Assembly (NCBI GenBank): GCA_003991915.1
Contig: RQTK01000114.1
Coordinates: 487,044-551,043, forward strand
Reading direction: 5' to 3'
Origin: Elysia chlorotica
Taxonomy: Eukaryota; Mollusca; Gastropoda; Plakobranchidae
Length of the DNA stretch: 64,000 nt
Positions 41,727 to 54,700 of the stretch are shown here, in pieces. The notes beneath the pieces were generated by a model that did not search any database, had not been told where the DNA came from, and worked only from the letters and a program-made list of their open reading frames with translations. Made by a program: the position numbers and the translations under genes. The first letter of the stretch is position 1. Every line of letters starts with the position of its first letter.

Positions 41727-41734
41727 TGACGTCA
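41727..41734. promoter_or_regulatory. Perfect CRE palindrome
   Basis: TGACGTCA, the full palindromic CREB/ATF site, about 2.2 kb upstream of the FREP start, with an inverted CCAAT-type motif (GACCAATAAA) nearby at 41683. Function is not shown; an 8-mer of this kind is expected by chance about once per 65 kb. Confidence 0.25.
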
Positions 41735-42630
41735 GCAGTCAAGTCTCTTCATAATAGACTGTATATAACATGTAGTCCAGGAGGATTAGCAATTTTTTTT
41801 TTATCTCCCCCAAAATAAAAAAGAAACTATTTTACTTTAATTTTTTTGTATCATTCGCTAATATCACTTGAATGCCTACAGGCCGGCTTGGCAGCGCTCT
41901 AGGTGTAAGTACGTCACGATATTCAACGTGATTCTATGGCTTCGCGCAAGTCGCCCTCGGCGCAGCTTGATAAAGGCGCAAACTCGCCAGGTCATGGGGA
42001 TCTAACAGCTCAAAGTGACGAAACTCAACTATGAAAGTTAAGTATCCTTCACTCTGCATTTAAACTTTAAAATATCTTTAACCAGTGGAGATTGTACGTG
42101 ATAAGCAAGCAGGAAAGAGGCCCAGGTCTGGATTTAAAACCGTTCACATGAGAGAGTTAGCCATAGAGTAGACGTATAATATAGACAAGAACGCATTGCA
42201 TAATGTGCATGTAGCAACTACGACATTTCAACCGACACAGTAATCATGTATTATTCTAAACTCTATACATTTACTATTTTTGTCAAGGCATTTAATTTGT
42301 AATATACTTTTTCGTCCTTGTTCTAAAATTGTTATTCCCAAGCGCTGTGTAGATCAAAGCTAATTAGAAACTCTTAGTTAATCTAGCCTACATGATTGTA
42401 TCAGTCTACAAATTATTTTCTTTGTTCCCTTTCACTCCACTTGACTATATAATTAACTGACACCAAATAAAGGTTATGACACACCCAGAGAAAAGGGCGT
42501 TTAGTTATAATAATTTAAAACACACCCAGAGGTGGTAATGTGGCCTTTCAGATTTGAGATGTGATTCACATAAAAATGTAGGCAACAATTTTCAAACAAG
42601 AAAAAAGAAATTGGAGCCTACGAATGTAAC

Positions 42631-42696
<66 letters not shown>

Positions 42697-43226
42697 TTAC
42701 GAAGTTACGAGAAATTTGCTCTTACTCTATAAGTAAGCTAAGAGAAGCAAAATCAAATCTGCAATCTATGAGTTAGCTCACAGAGGGCAATCATTCACTG
42801 CATATTTCATAGACAATTAATGTGATAGTGATGATGATGAGGAAGATAAAGAGGAGAAGGAGGAGCAGGAGCCGAAAGAGAAGAACCAGCAGCAGGAGGA
42901 AGGAGAGAAATAATTATTATGAAAAGCAGAAGAAATAGATGAGTCCGTTTTACAAATCATCTTTGCATGTCGGGAAAACGATTCACTTGGTCTGGAGCAA
43001 GCAACTGAACAAAAAAGTTGGACCAGGGAGCTAATATTTGTTAAGACAAAACGGCTTATGGTGTTTGGAAAAATTGAAAGACAATAGAAAAAATTAGAAA
43101 AGAAAAAAAGCTCGCAAAAATAACTGACAGGTTTCATAAAGATAATTAGGATCTTTAGCTTTTTGGTCGTTTTTTTTTAAACGAGGGCATTGTGGTTATT
43201 ATATTATGATTTATGTAATGTGTATA

Positions 43227-43297
<71 letters not shown>

Positions 43298-43498
43298 AAG
43301 GGGGAGAGAAACAGAGATCAAACCCACTGTTATATTTTTTCAACAGTAAACCACTCGTGTGTGTTTTTCACACAATGACTCTAAAAGAGGTTTTAAAAAA
43401 CTGCAAATGGCAGCAAATAGTTATGTGATAAGCATATCAGATATCTATCTATCGACCTATCTATCAATCCATTTACATCTACGTATGTGTCAATGTTT
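41735..43498. other. Intergenic DNA with GA arrays
   Basis: Contains (GA)n arrays at about 42627-42690 and 43230-43293 and AT-rich spacer. No gene was supported; Ser/Leu-rich or Arg/Glu-rich frames come from the arrays. Confidence 0.6.
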
Positions 43499-44292
43499 CT
43501 AACGCCTTGGCCTACAGTCCTGATGAAGACGATGAAATGTGTGATATAGACTGTGTGCCGGCGGAGGTAAACTTTTTGTTTAATTTGATAGAGCAAATTC
43601 CTTTGTCATCAACAGTCTCCGCAGAAGAGACCCAAAAAGATCAGACATTGAAAACTGTGTCAGTACATACGTTCCGGTTGGCCTATAAAACCAAAATTAA
43701 TGAACATTTAATTTTAAGAGCATTTTGAGCACGTAAAAACGAACTGAGTGTCGAAAAAGATTGTATTTTGTTGGGTACCAGGGTTGTTATTCCATCATCT
43801 TTACAAACTAAAGTGTTAGATTTATTACACGATGATTCTCATGTTGGGGTTGCACATTTTAGCATGCATGGTGATAAGTTGTTGCCTGGTATAGTGGTAG
43901 AATGTACAGATCCTTTATCGTTTAAGGTGAAAACTGCTACACATGGTATTGTGCGTAGACTCCAGGACCAGATTCGAACATCTGTTCATCATTAGACTGA
44001 AAGTTTGGTGCCTGATCCACCTGTTCGTGAGGAGGAATTTGCAATACCTCAAGAAAATAGATCTACTGTCTATGATAGTATTCCACGGCAAGAAAATACT
44101 GATAGTGATGAGATCACTACTGCTCAGTCTCCGCCAGATAATGCTGGTGAACATAATAGGGAGTCTTCCCAGGACTCTGGTCGGCATGATGACCCCCAAG
44201 ACAGTAGGCCTAACGTTGGGCGAGCGACACCCAATACAACTGAAACTTGCAGTGGTAGGATTAGCAAACCATCTGTTAGATATGGTCGTTAA
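43499..44292 (+). pseudogene. Ty3/gypsy retrotransposon pol remnant
   Basis: Three plus-strand pieces lie in element order. The first (43499-43726) reads NALAYSPDEDDEMCDIDC, like the segment after RNase H. It stops at TGA, then continues as LGTRVVIPSSLQTKVLDLLH, the start of the integrase zinc-binding region. That frame jumps after HVGVAHFSMHGDK to LLPGIVVECTDPLSFKVKT and GIVRRLQDQIR, which belong to the pol C-terminus; the rest of the zinc finger and the integrase core are missing. The last piece ends GRISKPSVRYGR. It has stops and an internal deletion and cannot be functional. No LTRs were found nearby. Confidence 0.75.
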
Positions 44293-46247
44293 CATTTAAT
44301 TAAGTCATTTCCATTTCAATAACAGAGTTTGGATTCATAAAAATAATGCATGTCTTAAAATATTCCTATGTGTAGTCTTTTCGTTAAAAGTATTTCTTAT
44401 TTAATTCATGGGTTACTGTTACATCTTAATAATAGGGGGAAGGAATTTAATGTATGGGATATAACAATGTTATAATTATGTGTCATTGCTATATATATAT
44501 AATTGTTGTGTCCCTTGTTAATATTAATGTTAATACTTTGTGAATGTGAGTGACCTTCCTTTGAATAATCATTACAAGCAATAGCTTCTGCCCTGTCATG
44601 ACACATTAGTCCTGTACTGCAGTGTTTGCACAATGTCATAATATAACAAACAGCCATCTAAGCAAATCTATGTGTCCTTCCAATCATCCATAATGTTGAA
44701 AAACGATAACTATGCTTAATCGCCCGAGGAAAACGGTTTTTTGCCTCTATGCCTATTTTTTTTCTTTCTAGATAGCTAAATTCCATCAGGACAAGCTGTT
44801 TGATGCTACATGTACCAATCATTGGTTTATTTTATAGTCAGGTATACATGTACTTATATGCAAGCTCTAAAATGTATCCCTACTTTTACATTAAAAATAA
44901 CAAACAAAATACAAAATTTTAGACAAATGTATGTTTAATTTTCAATAATATTAAAAACAAAACAAAAAAATAGTACATTGTACTCATTCCACTATACATT
45001 GATAGGAACAACAACTAATTCAATACATAATTATTACATAATTATTAGCAGATGAGTGAAAGCATTGGAACAGGTTCCATTAGAAATTACATTGATGTAA
45101 GTTTAACATTGATTTCAAAATGTTAACAGCAACAACAAAAAATCAGTAAATGTGAAATTGAAAAAGTTTGAAATTTCTGCAACATTTCAGTACAGAGTCC
45201 TTTCTTATTTCATCGATTATCATAACACAGCCATCCTTTCATAAGGCATATACATAAAAATATAACTCGATGAAACCATCATCATTAAGTAAACTTATTT
45301 CTAATTTGATTTCAAAACTATGAATCAAACTAAAATATTGTTTTATAAACAGTTTGAACAAGTTCAATTTTATACTCAATTTTTGTCAAAAATGCACTTT
45401 ATTTTTTTTTATAGGGTATAGACTTAAGCAACAAAAACGTGTGAATTCAATGCAAGATAAAATATCAAAGGGACATGGTATAACAAATGCATGTCAGAGA
45501 AGCACTGCTTTTTATAAAAATCATACCAATCCCCAATAACCTGTTTCTTGTACAGTGATCCCTGCTCAACTCGTCAGGGTTAATTAAACCACAACAGTAA
45601 TCTTTGGATTCAAAATCATATCTGGAGTGAGGATTTTACAGTAGGCCAACTATCTCATTCAAATAGGTAGGTAGGAATAGAAAACTAAGATAGAAAATTT
45701 ATAAAAATTGACGATAGATGTAAAGAAGATAGACCGTGAAAACTGCAAAAAGCTTGCATTGCTTCACATACATAACTACTGGTTTGAAAATTTACTGCTC
45801 AAATCAATTTGTAGCAACAACGATCTAAAGAGGGTACTTCCAAACTAGTGAAGCCTCGTGAAAGTTAGTCAAAATATGATATTTATCTGACTTACCAAAG
45901 GCTTGATTCCTTCACAAGCCATTATTGCAATGAAATTTTGAGTGGTTTAAACTGTAAAGAAAAGAGTAATTCTGAGTAAATAGAAGAAAACATTTACATT
46001 GCCATTAGCATATAAAGAATGAACATCTCATGAAATAACTTCACAATTTTGTCTTAATATTAACATCGTACATTCAATTTTTGAAATGTAGTATTATTTG
46101 TTCATTAACATAAGTTGATAGATCAAGATTTTCTTATGAGGGATCTATTCTGCTTGCTTTGAGCAATTCTTTTTTTGTATTTTATCTTCCACAAAAGAAA
46201 TGGAGCATTCATTAACATTGTACAAAATAAGAAAAAATGTCTCAATG
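44293..46247. other. Intergenic AT-rich DNA
   Basis: No supportable coding region. Simple A/T-rich sequence precedes the second dispersed-repeat copy. Confidence 0.5.
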
Positions 46248-46785
46248 ATGCTACAAATTTATTGTTGATCCTACTACAGTTGTATTAGCATATTGTCTTT
46301 TTATAGAAAAATAAATCAAACAAAACAGTTGAATTTTTGTTATTTTTAAGAGATTTTTTTAACTCTTGTTCGACAGGAATCTTATTATAATAGTTTATTA
46401 GATATTTGTTTCTAGTTTTGGTTAAGACAGTGGAAAATTATTCATGACGAAAGACCAAACTAAGAAAAGGACACTACAGTAGAAATAAGTAAACTTGATG
46501 GACCTGATGTAGCGAGATACCATAATCATATAGGATAAACTATTTTCAAGGGTATCAAAAGTTTTCTTTGTCAGCGAAATTTCACTCAACGAACTACATA
46601 AAAATTTATGGGGACTTCATTTTTTGTAGATTTTTTAATAGACAGTATGCTTTTGGTTATTGTTCTGCACACTCTGTGGTGTATCTATGCTTCCAGAGTC
46701 AAGTAGGTCTAATTACAAGAACTGATAATGGATATTGTAACATGATGTCTACAGGCACATTATTCAGAAAAATCATCCTCACACA
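46248..46785. repeat. Dispersed repeat, copy 2 (about 538 bp)
   Basis: Partner of 30106-30649, in the same orientation about 16.1 kb away, with the FREP gene between them. Small differences include GACGAAAGACCAAAC here against GACGAAACCAAAC in copy 1. Confidence 0.9.
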
Positions 46786-47097
46786 AGAAGGTGTGTAAAG
46801 TAAGTTTTTGAAAATGTATTTTTTTCCTATTTTCATACTCAACTCAGTTTTTAACTTTCAGATAAAATCCAAATTGAACAATTGTGATTATAAAAAAGTG
46901 GGTTTTTTTCTGTGAGTTTAAAAAAGGACTAGATATGGAAAGAAAAATATGTATAAAAGATGTCACAAAACTCACATATAAATAATTGATTCTTTCACAG
47001 TATAATTTCCTTAAAACTGAAGGTGTGCTTTTGAAGTGTTTATCATATCATAAACATATTTAACACAGTAAGGATAACAGCCAGTATTTTTTAGCTT

Positions 47098-47174
47098 TTT
47101 TTTTTTAGGGGGGGGGGGGGGGGGGTTTTGTGGTTTTTTTTTTTTTTTTTTTTTTTTTTTTGGGGGGGGGGGGG
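47098..47174. repeat. Poly-T/poly-G homopolymer tract
   Basis: T, G, T and G runs in succession, like the tract at 4404-4472. The lengths are unlikely to be reliable in a draft assembly. Confidence 0.9.
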
Positions 47175-47703
47175 CTATTGAGCATATCAAAAGGATTTTC
47201 TAAGTACATTTCTGATCTAATTGTGCCCAAAAAGCTGAGTGAAATAGATCTCTCTACAGTGAGTTTACTTTACCTCATGGCCTCTGTAGTAAAAGACCTC
47301 TAAGCAAACAATTGCAAGCCTAGCTCATATAATTAAAATCCAAGTTTTGTTATGTGTTCTTTTTTATTAAATAACTCCTACTGATTTAAAATAAAGTGCT
47401 TTTTGTGATGTAACTTATTACTGATGCAGCTCATAGCCTCACAAACTATGTGCAAAATGTGTAACAATGGAAAAATCTAAGGCACTCATAAATTGTGTAA
47501 CAATTATAATCAATTATAGGTAAGATAAGATGAGATAAATCATTATTTGTCCCTTTGAAGGAAAATCGACTTGGACATGTTACATGTATTACACACATAA
47601 AATTATAATAAACTGAACATGGTTACACAAAAATTAAAAACGATACAAATTTTTTTGAGACACTAAAATCGGTTACATTAATATGAATGATGACTCTTTA
47701 CAT

Positions 47704-47784
47704 GTGTACTGTAGAAACAAGTAGGCCTAATAAGTTTAACCAAGTGTACTGTAGAAACAAGTAGGCCTAATAAGTTTAACCAAG
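47704..47784. repeat. 40-bp tandem repeat, two copies
   Basis: Two perfect copies of a unit starting GTGTACTGTAGAAACAAG and ending AAGTTTAACCAA, indicating a recent duplication. Confidence 0.95.
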
Positions 47785-47930
47785 AAGTATTTAAGATAGA
47801 AAAACATTAATTTTTTCTTTTACCTCCCTTTACACTCTTTTTCCCCATAATACCCACCCCCACACACACACAGCTACAAGCTCGCATACACACAACTGTT
47901 CTATGACCATTTCCTCAGTTGCCTTGAGTC

Positions 47931-48434
47931 TGACCAAAGAAAGCAAAGGTCACACAATCAAGTGGCAAGGTCATGCTGTCTTGTTTCTGGGACTGTGAGG
48001 GCATCATAATGACTGACTACATGGAAAAGGGGAAAACAATCACTGGAGAGTATTATTCAGGGTTGCTAAAAAGACTGAGATCTGAATTAGTAAGAAGAAG
48101 ACGGGGAAAGCTTCGAAACGGAGTCCTGCTTTTGCATGATAACGCTCCTGCTCATCGAGCACGACAAGCCGTTGAGACAGCTGATCAGTGTGGCTATGAA
48201 ATTCTTCCCCATCCACCATATTCACCGGATTTAGCTCCATCAGACTTCTGTCTGTTCCCAAACCTTAAGAAATCCATAAAAGGGCGCCGTTTTGAAGACA
48301 TTGAAGATGCGATTTCTGCTGTGGAAGAGTGGTTTCAAGCGCAAAATGACACGTTTTACTCTCAAGGACTTTTGAAGGTCAAGGACAGGTGGCAGAAATG
48401 TGTAACTATGCAGGGTGACTATGTAGAGAAATAA
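47931..48434 (+). pseudogene. Second mariner transposase fragment (C-terminal part)
   Basis: The frame enters at TKKAKVTQSSGKVMLSCFWD and stays open to the TAA at 48432-48434. It includes HDNAPAHRARQ and YSPDLAPSDFCLFP with exactly 34 residues between the two aspartates (DD34D), and ends MQGDYVEK. The first catalytic aspartate and the whole DNA-binding half are missing. The sequence differs strongly from the 1.2-2.0 kb copy, so it belongs to another mariner lineage. Confidence 0.85.
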
Positions 48435-48966
48435 ATGTAAGTGTGCCAAATTTTAAGTCTCTGGGTTTATTCCTTCATTGTTTAGTGGATTGTTGATGTC
48501 TTTGGTTACATCATCTAAACATATTTTCAACAGTGACTCTTATACAGATCAATGAAAGGTTGTAGGTCCAGTTTAATTATTTTACCCATTCTTTTAATCA
48601 ACAAAGAATACTTTCTATGATTGCATTGTAGAATAAAGTCATAATAGTTTTATTGACATTAAAGGAATTGAGTTTTCTTAAAAAGTACAGCCTTTGGTTT
48701 AACTTTTTTTATATATATATGATTCATATAAAAAAGGCAGTTTGACTAGGAATCTATTGTGAGCCCTAAATATTTTATTTTAACAGTCCTGTCTTCAATC
48801 GAGAGACGTTCACTCTTTCTTATCCTAAAATCAAAAATCATTTCTTTTGTTTTATCTACGTTTAGTGTCAGGAACTTCTCCCTACACCAGTCGTAAAACT
48901 ATTTTACAAATCCAAATTACATATCACCATGCTAAGAAAAGGAAAATTTTAATTTCAAGTACAGGT

Positions 48967-51736
48967 CTAGTTAAGTTTTGGCATTAATTTTGATGCAGCT
49001 AAGGATGGCATTGTTGGAAGCCGTAAACTTTTTGAGCCACCAATAGAGCTTTTAACCCCACTGGGATAGACAGACATGTTTGTGTCAGCTGTGGGTGTCT
49101 CATACATACTTTTTACCATTGGTGCTTCAAACAGTTTAGATACAGAACTGTGTTTAAAAGGCTCTGTTGATGAAGCTTGAGGTAAAGTTTGGAATGAAGA
49201 TAGAGAATGTCCCCCAAATCTATAAGGCTCTTGGTGAGCCTCTGTTTGGATTTTCTCTCTATGTGATTTTGGTACACCATGAGCCTGTTCAGTGTGTTTC
49301 ATGTGGTACGAATCTACATCAGAACAAGCAGCATCCAGTTTTTTTAAAAAGCTGGCACTTCTTACTTTTCTGGGGCTCGAGCTTCTTGATCCGCTTTCTC
49401 TGTTGCTGTTTTTAATCTGGCCCAGGGCAGTTGTCATAAGGCGAGTAGGGTTGTCAGGTTTCCTCTGGCTGCATGTTTTTCTCTGCTCAAGCTTGAAGTT
49501 CTTGTGGTAGGTGTCAATTCCCTCAGTTGTTTTAGAGCACTCAACTCCACTGTTTATCATCTCTTTAAACCGAGATTGCCTTGATAAACTTTTTGATGGT
49601 AATGCTTTTGTTGGAAACGTTTTATTTTCAAGTGATGAAGTTTGAAATGATTCACAATATAGGTCTCTTGACTCATCGCAAACATTGGCAACTTCTACCT
49701 CATTTTTTGTAGCCCTAGCAATATGCTGGCATTTAGTGGCTGTGACCGTTTTACGCAAAGGCCTCCTGCAATGTTCAGAAGCTGAAATATTTTGAGATTT
49801 TAAATCAGGTGGCCTTAAAATCAAATCAGGAATTTGCTGCAAGATTGTGTTCATTTTCTCCTCTGAAAACTTAGTTCCAACATTATTTCGTTTTTTTGTG
49901 GCACTTGGTGGCTGAATTTTGCAACTATGATGTAAATTTAAGCCATCCACTTTGATACCATCCACCCAATTTTCTTCCTCCTCAACCAGTAAATTAGTCT
50001 GGATCTTCTCTTTGTTTTTAGTAACTGCATCTATCTTGCCTCTCACTTTTTGTTTATACGCGGGCTTTTCAGCCCTGCTCGCAGTTTTCTTTTCACATGA
50101 AAGATCTGATAGTTTTGCCAAAACTTTCTGAATTTCTTGGTCTGACAGTTCTTGTGTTGATACTTTTTCTACATGGTCTTTCCTATGAGATGGTTGTCTG
50201 TGTGTCCGAGATGAGCAGCCAACAAACCCTTTGGTAGATGAACTTATTTCTTTAGAGTCTAATCCTAAATTTGTTATCGACTTTTGTGCTGGATTTTCCA
50301 CTTCTTTACTAGATGTTGATGCCATCATCATCATTTGTGTCTGGAGAAACATTAGCATGAGTTGTTGATGCTGTTGATGTAATGATAAGGCCAACTGCTG
50401 CACATCATTTGAAGGGTGAACTCCTGCTGGAAAGGAAAAACTGGGAATTATTCCAGGTAATTGCTTATCCTGCATGTCCGAGGTGGTTTTTTGAACAAAC
50501 GTTGCATTTTGTGGTGCTTGGTTAGGCCCTGAACTACAATCTTGTGAATTTGATGCCACGAGACCAAGCATAGGACTCTGACAAGAGTTTTCATTCTTCA
50601 AAGCTGAAATTGAGCTCGAGTATGTACTTTGTACTTCACTTTGAGATGTAGTTTTCAGCTGCGATTGCTGAGACTCTGTCACAGATAACTGTCTTATCAT
50701 CTGAGAAAGTCTGTCTTCACTTCTTCTGCTAAAAAAATCACTTTCAGAATTTACAGATTTTTGCATAAGCTGTTTCTTTCCTTCACTTAGTTGATGTACA
50801 TTACTTCTCTCAGGTGTAAATGAGTGTAACTGATCTCCATCTTCTCCTTCAATGTTTGAGTGAAGTATAGGCCTACTTGTATTAACCCTGTCTCCATCTT
50901 TCTCAAAGTCAGGGCTTGGATTTCTATCCAATTGTGGCACTACATTATCAGGATTACCCTCACCTATTGATGATGAGGTGGTGTTGAAAGAGCTTTGTGT
51001 ACTTGAAGACTTGTTCAAGTCCAAACTCTTACTTGAGTTGGCTTTCCTTGATCTCACCCAGTCATCCATTGTAGGTGCTGGCACCAGAGTATCTTTTGCC
51101 TCACATTTATTTTGCCAGCTCCAGATATTCCTTCTGCCGAAAATTGAATCACCCTGATCCTTGAATGCCATCTCTTTTTCATGGCTTGGGCCTCCTGCAA
51201 ATATTTTTCTGTTCACAGAAAGCTCTTTATTTGCTAGACTGCATGGAAATCTTTTGTCTTCTCTAAATTCCGTTTGCATTTCCTCACTCTTTTCTGTTTC
51301 TTCCATGGGAATTGCATGATAATCAGCATTAGCTTTTTCAATTGGCATATACGATTGTCTTTTTAAACATTCGGAGTAAGAAAAAGGTCTTGAGGGCTTT
51401 GAATTGCATGGGGTGGAGTGCTGCACTGGAGCAGATACTATCATGGGTGCGGAAAACCGTGACTGTGTACTATTCATGCTATGCACTGGTGCATCTTGAT
51501 CAAATGCCCTGTGCCACGTTGACGACAGTGCTGGTGTCTGCCTTTCAGATTTATTAGGAGCTTGGAAGGGTTGCTGGAAAAGCATCTTGCTATCTTGTGC
51601 TTGCATGCTTTCCTGGGTCAAATTACAGTCTATCTGCATCAGAGGGTGAACCTGATCCTTTTTAGAAAAACTTTGAAAGGTTGGAAATTCTTTGTTTGGG
51701 ATGCTCATATTCCAAGTAAAAGTATCTAGTGTCATG
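48967..51736 (-). CDS. Terminal 2.77-kb exon of the unrecognised gene
   Basis: Begins after CCTCCACAG (51737) and runs 923 codons to TAG at 48967-48969 without interruption. It is rich in Ser, Gln, Lys and Thr. A Gln/Met/Leu-rich segment (ALSLHQQHQQLMLMFLQTQM) could form a short helix, and LSDQEIQKVLAKLSDL is an amphipathic candidate. The protein ends in SLRLPTMPSLAASKLMPKLN. The uninterrupted length alone makes it a real coding exon in this AT-rich DNA. Confidence 0.85.
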
Positions 51737-54700
51737 CTGTGGAGGAAAAAAAAATAGGGATTAAATTTACAAATATTCTTGGTTATCATACATTTGAGGC
51801 CATTCTTTTGATTGGTAGTGTAAAAACTATGATGTATTGAAGATGGGACTCAAAACTAATATCTAACAATTTACATCCTGTCATATAGAAACAGAGCAGG
51901 GACACCAGGACATCATGCACAAGTCAACCAATTAGGGAAAAAATAAAAAATTATCTATGCCCAATTATGGGATAATTGTGGAGAGGGGGTATATATCCCT
52001 GAAATCTCGAGACATTTCCTGTACTGTAATTAGTGAACAGTGAATGTTACATGTAGCTTGCATAATCCAGTGGATTTCGTATAGGTATTGAAGAATATCT
52101 GCTCACGGACGAAAAATTTCCAAGAATGGATGCACTGCATATAATATGGTGGAGCTTGCTTTAATTTTTTTTCTCTTGCTATCATTAAAAAGATAAAATT
52201 ATGGGGAAAAAAATTTCTCAGAAAAAGAAAAAATGGATTCACTTTGACATTTTAATTATGGCATGACATATTTGTCGTTTGATAAAACTTTATTTGTAAT
52301 CAACAGGATAAGACATTTTTCTGATAAGTTCACAGGGTTTTTTTAAAATAGTTTGTTGCTACGGATATTTAAATCAAATTAGTTCAATCTAAAAGATCAT
52401 CTCAGCAAAAATGTTACAGTAGTGCTCAACTATAGCGGCGGGCGCTGCAGCGGGACCATCCCTATAGCGGGACCTTGGAAGTAGCCCCGTTTTTTTTTTC
52501 TATATAAGCTCTATAACCTGTGCGTTGACATAACGGGGCAGGGACTGGGCCGAACATGGATACAGCGGGAGTTTGAGCGAGCTGTAGAGGAAGAATAAAG
52601 AACGGCATTGTTTTGTTTTCCACGCCCTAGCCTAACCACAGCCGCGTGGGATGGGTTCATGGTTTGCACTGCTAAAGTGCGGGACTAGGGGTGGGGAAGG
52701 GAAGAGAGGGGTTGGGGATAGGCTGAAAGCAGGCCCAATGTCTGCGCATTGTGATGCGTAATGTTATCTTACCAGTCAAGACTGTGCGTATGCGTGGTTG
52801 TGAGTGGGAGAGGCACATTCTAGATCTACATGACCATAGGTACTAAGCCTATAAAGTGAAAGCGAGCGATGATTGTCGGTGCTAGTCTGTTACACAAGTT
52901 GAACAACGCAAACAAAAGAATGGTCGTAATCGATCGGGGTTGGGGAGAGGGGAGAAGGGGGTGAGATGCGTTAGGTCTATGTGTGTAGGGACTTTGGCTA
53001 GGTGGGACTGCGGTTCATTTCGTTACGATCCTTGATCTCGAAACATGCATTCATGATTCACTCCTATGTCCTAATTTCCACTAGCTATAGTCTATACAAA
53101 TATGCAACACAGAAGGCGAATTTTACGGCATTAATTCCTAATNNNNNNNNNNNNNNNNNNNNNNNNNNNNNNNNNNNNNNNNNNNNNNNNNNNNNNNNNN
53201 NNNNNNNNNNNNNNNNNNNNNNNNNNNNNNNNNNNNNNNNNNNNNNNNNNNNNNNNNNNNNNNNNNNNNNNNNNNNNNNNNNNNNNNNNNNNNNNNNNNN
53301 NNNNNNNNNNNNNNNNNNNNNNNNNNNNNNNNNNNNNNNNNNNNNNNNNNNNNNNNNNNNNNNNNNNNNNNNNNNNNNNNNNNNNNNNNNNNNNNNNNNN
53401 NNTTATTTTGATAATTTTTCGCTAACTTCCCTTTGCTTGCCTATTGCGGGAGCTTGCCTACAGCGGGACTTTTCTTCTGGGCCGGATAATCCCGCTATAG
53501 GCATGTTTTACTGTACTAGCTTAGCAATTCAATATAAAACATATAAAAAGTTTTGAAATATTTGTTTTAAAGTTGAGCTGTGTAAGCATTTTCTTGAATT
53601 AGTAAATGACTATTAACTAATGATTTACGAGAGCACCCGCCATCGACCGCTGGCTCTTTTTTACGGGAGCGCTCGCTTTTGCCAAACTGGTTTCTTACTC
53701 TTAGCGAAGATGGTGAAGATAGATCTAGTCCAGTAGAGAGGGAAGAAGGAAAGAGTGGAGAAGATATTGAAGTAGATCCAGAAGATGCAAGGAGTGATGG
53801 AGGTGACAGGAGCAACGCAAACGTAAATCTAGATGTAGATCTACTAGACTCTGATACTTAGGAGATTGCAAGCGCACAGATATAAATTTGCCTGCTCCTT
53901 GCAGCTTAATTTTTTATTAATTGCTGTGAACAATTGGTTCTCAGTGTGTCTAGTGGCATGTAAACGAAACATGGACACACACAAATCCACAAAAATTTAC
54001 CGTAAAAAAAACAAAAAACACATGTAGTGCAAAGGAAAATGGTCTCTTTGCCAACAATTGACTTTTTTTTTCTTCAAATATTTCTTATACCATAATTGTG
54101 TCAAGTGGTATAATGATTAGAAAGTGCATCCAATGTTTTTTGCTTGATCAATTTTTTTTTCAAAATTTTGTCTCTTTTTAAAAAAGCATGGCAACAGATT
54201 TAAAAACATCAGAAAAGAGAAAAATTGGGAGCTATGCCCCTTATGTCAGTAAATTAAGATTGTTAAGTGTATCAATTGGTCAGTAAATTAATGGTTAAAA
54301 TTTGAAAGATTATTAGCAATCGCAAGCAATACTGCAATGACGGTTGCCGGGAAAAGATTTTTTGTTTCATATTCAACATTCTAGTTTGGCTTTATAGTAT
54401 AAAATTGAAAGAATACTAAGATAAAGAAAATTACCTAAAGAGAAAGCTGTCAAATTTAAAGTCCACCGTGCCGTAAACTTAGACTTAGAGCATATAAGAG
54501 TTAAGTCTAAATGATATTCAGATTTTTTCACGTAATCTTTACCTTTTTGAAACATTATTGCTTTCTTCAGTTAAAGAAAGGTCTTCAAGGCTTGCAAACT
54601 TGTTTGTAATGAATGCACTTGTAGAAGGACATTTCAGAGATGTTTGTAGTCTTCCTTTGACTCTAGCTGTTATGAAAAAAAAAAAAAAAAGCACAAATGC

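Noticed and set aside
53679-53861. Small acidic protein gene
   Set aside because: Only 60 codons, no splice context, and it lies antisense in an intron; composition alone is not enough.
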